A DNA stretch of 64,000 nucleotides, taken from assembly GCF_014199525.1 (NCBI RefSeq), contig NZ_JACHNU010000005.1, positions 1 to 64,000 on the forward strand, in the 5' to 3' direction. Numbering within the stretch: the stretch's first letter is position 1; every line of letters begins with the position of its first letter. The notes beneath the pieces were generated by a model. The model was not told where the DNA came from. It did not search any database and was given only the letters and a program-made list of their open reading frames with translations. This DNA comes from Conexibacter arvalis. GTDB lineage: Bacteria > Actinomycetota > Thermoleophilia > Solirubrobacterales > Solirubrobacteraceae. Both the position numbers and the translations under genes were made by a program. Below, piece after piece: positions 59,883-64,000 of the stretch.

Positions 59883-61577
59883 ATGGTCGATTTCGCCGAC
59901 TTCACGCTCCCCGACGACCCCGCCGCCGCCTGGGCGGCGCCCGGCGCCGAGCCGCTCGTCAGCCCGCGCGTGCGAGCGCTGATCGCGCAGGTCTTCGGGA
60001 TCGACGGCGCGATCGACGGCGGCGATGCGGCCACGAAGCGCGCAGACGTCGTCGCGACTGGCGACGAGCGCGCCGCGAATGGCGGCGGCGCTGCCGCGGG
60101 CGGGGCGGCCCGGGACGGCGCGTCCGCTCTCCCGCCGAGCCCCCTCTCTTCGGCCGCTCATGCCGCCCTCGCGTCGGCGGTCGGGGCCGACCACGTCCGC
60201 ACCGACGACGCGGCTCGGGCGGCGCACGCGAACGGGATGTCGTACCTCGACCTGGTCCGGCGCGGCCGCGCCAGCGCGGCGGACGGTCCGCCGGCGCCGC
60301 CGGACGCGGTCGTCGAGCCGGCCGACGAGCGGCAGGTGGCGGCGGTGCTGGCGACGGCCTCCGAGCATGCGGTCGCGGTCGTCCCGTTCGGCGGCGGCAC
60401 GAGCGTCGTCGGCGGCGTCGCGCCCGAGCGCGGGCCGTTCGGGGCCGTCGTCGCACTCGACCTGCGCCGGCTCGACCGCCTCGTCGAGCTGGACGAGGTC
60501 TCCCGCACCGCGACGCTCCAAGCCGGCCTCACCGGTCCGCGCGCGGAGGCGCTGCTGGCCGCGCGCGGCTTCACGCTCGGCCATCTTCCGCAGAGCTTCG
60601 AGCGGGCGACGATCGGCGGCTACGCCGCGACCCGCTCGGCCGGCCAGCTGTCGACCGGCTGGGGCCGCTTCGACGCGCTCGTCGAGCGGCTGCGCGCGGT
60701 GACCCCGGCAGGGACGCTCTCGCTCGGGCGTGCGCCGGGCAGCGCCGCCGGGCCCGACCTGCGCCAGCTGCTGCTCGGCTCCGAGGGCGCCTTCGGCGTC
60801 ATCACCGAGGTCACCGTCCGGATCCGTCCGCTGCCGCAGGTCCGCCGCCACGAGGGCTGGCGGGTCGACTCGTTCGCCGCCGGGACCGCGCTGCTGCGGC
60901 GGCTGGCGCAGGACGGCCCGCGCCCCGATCTCGCGCGGCTCTCCGACGAGGCCGAGACCGCGCTCGGAGTCGCGACCGCCGGCGAGCAGGCGGGTGAGGG
61001 CTGTCTGCTGCTGGTCGGCTGGGAGGGGAGCGAGGCCGACGTCGCCGGCCGCGCGCTCGCGACGGCGGCGCTACTGCGCGAGGCCGGCGCCGTCCCGCTC
61101 GGCGAGGAGGCGGCGGCGTCGTGGCGCAGCGGTCGCTTCAGAGCGCCGCGCCTGCGCGACGAGCTGCTGCCGCTCGGCCTGGTCGTCGAGACGCTGGAGA
61201 CGGCGACCAGCTGGCGCGATCTCGAAGCGGTCCATGCAGCCGTCGGCGAGGCGCTGCGCGGCGCGCTCGCCGACGCGACGCCGCTGGTCGCCTGCCACAT
61301 CTCGCACCTCTACGCCGCCGGCGCGTCGCTCTACTTCTCGGTGATCGCCCGGCAGGATTCGGCCGACCCGGTCGGCCAATGGCGCGCCGCGAAGCGCGCG
61401 GCCGGCGACGCGATCGCCGCCGCCGGCGCCACGATCACCCACCACCACGCCGTCGGCGCCGACCACGCCCCCTGGCTGGCGGACGAGGTCGGCGAGCCGG
61501 GCGTCGCGCTGCTCCGCGCCGTCAAGTCCCACCTCGACCCGGCGGGCGTGATGAACCCGGGCAAGCTGCTGCCCTGA
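59883..61577 (+). CDS. FAD-linked oxidase, alkyl-DHAP-synthase-like
   Basis: A 564-residue flavoprotein. The FAD-binding PCMH domain has VVPFGGGTSVVGG, GHLPQSFERATIGGYAATRS and LLLGSEGAFGVITEVTVRIR. The C-terminal half has CHISHLYAAGASLYFSVIA, the HHH motif of ITHHHAVGADHAPWL and LDPAGVMNPGKLLP. This combination matches the alkyldihydroxyacetone-phosphate synthase-like branch rather than glycolate oxidase. It could take part in ether-lipid synthesis or oxidise a hydroxy acid. A polar low-complexity insert lies near residues 47-90. Confidence 0.88.
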   Translation: MVDFADFTLPDDPAAAWAAPGAEPLVSPRVRALIAQVFGIDGAIDGGDAATKRADVVATGDERAANGGGAAAGGAARDGASALPPSPLSSAAHAALASAVGADHVRTDDAARAAHANGMSYLDLVRRGRASAADGPPAPPDAVVEPADERQVAAVLATASEHAVAVVPFGGGTSVVGGVAPERGPFGAVVALDLRRLDRLVELDEVSRTATLQAGLTGPRAEALLAARGFTLGHLPQSFERATIGGYAATRSAGQLSTGWGRFDALVERLRAVTPAGTLSLGRAPGSAAGPDLRQLLLGSEGAFGVITEVTVRIRPLPQVRRHEGWRVDSFAAGTALLRRLAQDGPRPDLARLSDEAETALGVATAGEQAGEGCLLLVGWEGSEADVAGRALATAALLREAGAVPLGEEAAASWRSGRFRAPRLRDELLPLGLVVETLETATSWRDLEAVHAAVGEALRGALADATPLVACHISHLYAAGASLYFSVIARQDSADPVGQWRAAKRAAGDAIAAAGATITHHHAVGADHAPWLADEVGEPGVALLRAVKSHLDPAGVMNPGKLLP

Positions 61578-61635
61578 GCCGCGCCGCCGCGCCGCCGCGC
61601 CGCCCCGCCGCCGCCTGCGGGGGAGCGCCGACGCG

Positions 61636-61684
61636 ACGCTCCGGTCGCGTGAGGGTCTCCACGACCACCGGACGACCGGAGTGT
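61636..61684. repeat. 49-nt palindrome 6, between oxidase and TetR genes
   Basis: The core aligns without gaps to palindrome 2 (shared TCCGGTCG, TCTC.ACGACC, ACGACCGGAGT). The central stem is weaker (16 of 23 pairs), but the outer arms extend to 61631-61689 with 16 of 17 pairs. It lies in the 151-bp gap between two plus-strand genes. Confidence 0.85.
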
Positions 61685-61716
61685 CGCGTTGGCGCTCTCG
61701 CCCGCGCGCGGCCGTG

Positions 61717-61722
61717 TAGGGT
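61717..61722 (+). promoter_or_regulatory. Candidate -10 element (TAGGGT) of TetR gene
   Basis: TAGGGT ends 6 nt before ATG 61729 with no ribosome binding site, the leaderless arrangement. Confidence 0.45.
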
Positions 61723-61728
61723 CCCGGA

Positions 61729-62313
61729 ATGTCCACGGACGGGCGGATGGCGGCGGAGGCGCGGCGCGGCGTGCTGGTCGCGACGGCGCGCACGCTGTTC
61801 GCAGTCCACGGTTACGAGCGGCTGTCGATGGCCCAGCTCGCGCGAGCGGCCGGGATCTCGAAGCCGCTGCTCTACCACTACTTCCCGAGCAAGCAGGCGC
61901 TGTTCGCCGCCGCGCTCCAGCAGACGGCGGACGAGCTGGGCGCGGCGCTGCGGCCCGATCCGTCGCGGCCGCCGACCGACCAGCTCGCCGCCGGGCTGCT
62001 CTCACTGCTCGAGTGGGTCGACGCCAACCAGGCGCAGGCGGCCGCGCTGCTGCGCAGCCTCGCGGTCGTCGAGGTCGCCGAGCTGGTCGCGGAGGCGCGC
62101 GGCGCGATCGCCCTGCGGATCCTCGACGGCCTTGGACCGGACGGCGGCAGCGACCGCGCGGCCGTCCAGCTCGCCGTCCACGCCTGGCTGCGCACGGTGG
62201 AGGGCGCCTGCCTCGCGTGGGTCGAGCGCGGCCTCTCCGTCACGCCCGCCGAGCTGCAGGGAGTCCTGCTCGGCTCGCTCGGCGGCTCGCTGATGGGCGC
62301 CGGCCAGCGCTGA
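61729..62313 (+). CDS. TetR family transcriptional regulator
   Basis: A 194-residue regulator. The HTH is LVATARTLFAVHGYERLSMA with LARAAGISKPLLYHYFPSKQ, followed by a typical ligand domain (SLLEWVDANQAQAAALLRSL). It lies just downstream of the FAD oxidase and may control it, though the genes are separated by palindrome 6. Confidence 0.93.
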   Translation: MSTDGRMAAEARRGVLVATARTLFAVHGYERLSMAQLARAAGISKPLLYHYFPSKQALFAAALQQTADELGAALRPDPSRPPTDQLAAGLLSLLEWVDANQAQAAALLRSLAVVEVAELVAEARGAIALRILDGLGPDGGSDRAAVQLAVHAWLRTVEGACLAWVERGLSVTPAELQGVLLGSLGGSLMGAGQR

Positions 62314-62580
62314 GCCGCGCCGCGCCCGCGCCGCCCGCGCCCGCGCGCCGCCCGCGCCCGCGCGCCGCCCGCGCCCGCGCGCCGCCCGCGCGCAGCCCGC
62401 GCCCGCGCGCCGCCCGCGCCGCACGCCGCCCGCGCCCGTGCGCCGGTCTTGTACCGCGCCCACGCGCCGCCCGCGCGCCGCCCGCGCCCGCGCACCGCCC
62501 GCGCTCCGCTCCGGCGCCGCGCCCGAGCCCCGAGCCCGCGCGCCGCCTCCCGACACCCCGCGCCCACGCGCCAACATGAG
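62314..62580. repeat. Low-complexity CG repeat after TetR gene
   Basis: About 240 bp of irregular CGCGCGCCGCCCGCGCC-like repeats, nearly free of A and T. No gene is supported: reading frames give only Ala/Arg/Pro peptides. It fills most of the 390-bp gap before the GH106 gene. Confidence 0.85.
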
Positions 62581-62586
62581 CGGTTG

Positions 62587-62638
62587 TGATCGAAAAGGAT
62601 CGTGCATGGTTGACTTCGATCAAGGGCGTTCATAGAGT
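62587..62638 (+). promoter_or_regulatory. Sigma-70-like promoter with inverted-repeat operator before GH106 gene
   Basis: -35 TTGACT (62610-62615) and -10 TAGAGT (62633-62638) are separated by 17 bp. The inverted repeat TGATCGAA (62587-62594) / TTCGATCA (62615-62622) flanks the -35, suggesting a carbohydrate-type repressor or activator site. The gene has a leader with ribosome binding site GAGGAGAGA before ATG 62704. Confidence 0.6.
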
Positions 62639-62703
62639 CGCTCACGTTCAGATCGCGGGGTCGGGGTACGTCCCCGCGAGGTCGTTCACGAGGAGAGACA
62701 CGG

Positions 62704-64000
62704 ATGAGTGATCCCCGCACGCCCAGCGTCGGCGAGCTGTCGCGTCGACGGCTGCTCCAGCTCGGCGCCGTCGCCGCCGGAGCCGGAGCGCTCGCCTCCG
62801 CCGAGGGCGCCGCCGCGCAGGGCAAGGGCAACGGCCTCGGTCAGGGCGGCAGGGCCGGCGGCGGTGGGAACGTCCCGGGCATCGGCCGTTTCGCCGCGCC
62901 CGACCGCGCGGTCCAGCCGAGGTTCCGCTGGTGGTGGCCGCACGGCATGGTCGACCACGCCGAGATCGCGCGCGAGATCGACCAGATCGCCGACGCCGGC
63001 TTCGGCGGCGTCGAGATCGCCGACGTCCACCACTCCGTCAAGACGCCGCTCGACCCGGCCGGGACCGGCTGGGGGACGCCGACGTGGGTCGCCGCGGTCG
63101 AGGTCGCGCTGAAGCAGGCCCGCAAGCGCGGCGTGATCGTCGACATGACGCTCGGCCCGAGCTGGCCGGCCTCGACGCCGACGATCACCCCCGACAGCGA
63201 CGCCGCCGTCAAGGAGGTCGCGCACGGCCTGCAGCCGCTCGCGGCGGGGACGACCTACGACGGCGCCGTCCCCGAGCCGGTCGTCGCGCCCCACGGCGCC
63301 GCCACGCGCAAGCAGCTGCTGCGCGTCGAGGCCGCCCAGGTGATGGCCGGCAGAGAGACGACGAGACGGCCGATCGGCATCGTCCGCGACAGCCTCGTCG
63401 ACCTGACCGACACGGTCCGCGACGGCCGCATCGCCTTCACCGCCCCCGCCGCCGGCACGCAGTGGGTGCTGATCTCCTACTGGGAGCGCGGCTCGGGCCA
63501 GCAGCCGGAGGGCGGCCCGCACACCGAGCCCGAGTCGTACGTGATCGACCACTTCAGCGCCGCCGGTACGCAGACGATGATCGACTTCTGCGAGCGGACG
63601 CTGCTGACACGCGAGGTCCGCAGGCTGCTGCGCGACGTCGGCGGCACCATCTTCGAGGACTCGATCGAGATGGAGACCGACGCGACGCTGTGGACGCCGC
63701 GGATGGCGCAGGAGTTCGCCGCCTTCAAGGGCTATGAGCTGATGCCGGTGCTGGCCGCCGTCGTCGAGCAGGACGAGAAGTACGTCTTCGACTTCGACGA
63801 CGCGACCCACGGCCGCATCCGCACCGACTACAACGACACGCTCTCGCAGCTGTACATCGACAACCACCTGCTGAAGCTGCAGCGGTGGGCGCGCGGCTTC
63901 GGCATGGGGCTGCGGATGCAGCCCTACGGCCTCGAGACCGACGCGGTGACGAAGGCGGCGCTGCTCGACGTCCCCGAGGGCGAGTCGCTCGGCTTCAAGA
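62704..64000 (+). CDS. GH106-type alpha-L-rhamnosidase-like glycosidase (3' partial)
   Basis: Only the first 432 codons lie in the window. A Tat signal (SRRRLLQLGAVAAGAGALAS) is followed by RFRWWWPHGMVDHAEIAREI and DQIADAGFGGVEIADVHH, the start typical of the GH106/rhamnosidase-like family. Further on FEDSIEMETDATLWTPRMAQ is seen, with acidic residues at positions expected near the active site. It probably releases rhamnose or a related sugar from plant or microbial polysaccharides outside the membrane. The substrate is inferred from the family. Confidence 0.83.
   Translation, partial: MSDPRTPSVGELSRRRLLQLGAVAAGAGALASAEGAAAQGKGNGLGQGGRAGGGGNVPGIGRFAAPDRAVQPRFRWWWPHGMVDHAEIAREIDQIADAGFGGVEIADVHHSVKTPLDPAGTGWGTPTWVAAVEVALKQARKRGVIVDMTLGPSWPASTPTITPDSDAAVKEVAHGLQPLAAGTTYDGAVPEPVVAPHGAATRKQLLRVEAAQVMAGRETTRRPIGIVRDSLVDLTDTVRDGRIAFTAPAAGTQWVLISYWERGSGQQPEGGPHTEPESYVIDHFSAAGTQTMIDFCERTLLTREVRRLLRDVGGTIFEDSIEMETDATLWTPRMAQEFAAFKGYELMPVLAAVVEQDEKYVFDFDDATHGRIRTDYNDTLSQLYIDNHLLKLQRWARGFGMGLRMQPYGLETDAVTKAALLDVPEGESLGFK

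Overview
The window is very GC-rich (about 74% by eye) and densely coding. Overlapping ATGA/GTGA start-stop junctions, GTG starts, many large secreted proteins and frequent AGA arginine codons suggest an actinobacterium, most likely of the Thermoleophilia (Conexibacter-like). That placement is inferred from gene content and style, not from a marker gene.

Region 1 (1-17.4 kb) is a cobalamin (B12) locus. A plus-strand operon runs from a ChlD-like VWA subunit, cut by the window start, through cobO, an ApgM-like phosphatase-family gene, cobB, a cobU-cobD fusion, cbiZ, cobL and cobM. A minus-strand cbiD and a plus-strand cobK follow. A minus-strand operon, led by a cobalamin riboswitch, carries cbtB, cbtA (cobalt uptake), cobG, cobH and a cobI-cobJ fusion. 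CobG and a chelatase subunit indicate the aerobic, late-cobalt route, but the C1 methyltransferase is of the CbiD type. Almost every gene here carries an in-frame minisatellite or low-complexity insert.

Region 2 (17.4-28.2 kb) holds a BON-domain protein, a covalent uracil-DNA glycosylase (UdgX), an SDR enzyme, an NAD-dependent DNA ligase, a TetR regulator, several small uncharacterised proteins (DUF2237, DUF5519), a secreted protein, and a sigma factor fused to its own zinc-finger, membrane-anchored anti-sigma domain.

Region 3 (28.2-48.7 kb) is a surface-protein region. It has a 2,558-residue DUF11-repeat protein, a flavin-dependent monooxygenase-like protein, two DUF6916 proteins, a GNAT acetyltransferase, three tandem phage-tail-collar (microcystin-dependent-protein-like) genes and, divergent from them, a 2,495-residue protein. 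That protein has a caspase-like N-terminus lacking both catalytic residues, cadherin-like repeats and a beta-helix. The DUF6916/collar/GNAT/giant-protein block is the best candidate for an undescribed system.

Region 4 (48.7-64 kb) holds a MarR-MFS efflux pair with candidate operators, a gnd-zwf-tal-pgi sugar-phosphate operon, a MazEF toxin-antitoxin pair, a LAL-type LuxR regulator, an ADAPS-like FAD oxidase, a TetR regulator, and the start of a Tat-exported GH106-type glycosidase that runs off the end.

Two features cross the whole window. Six palindromes of exactly 49 nt (23-nt arms, 3-nt loop) are dispersed through it, two of them inside cob coding sequences. Many genes also have a TAnnnT-type -10 element 6-8 nt before the start codon, which predicts widespread leaderless transcription. 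No tRNA, rRNA, CRISPR array or insertion sequence was recognised.
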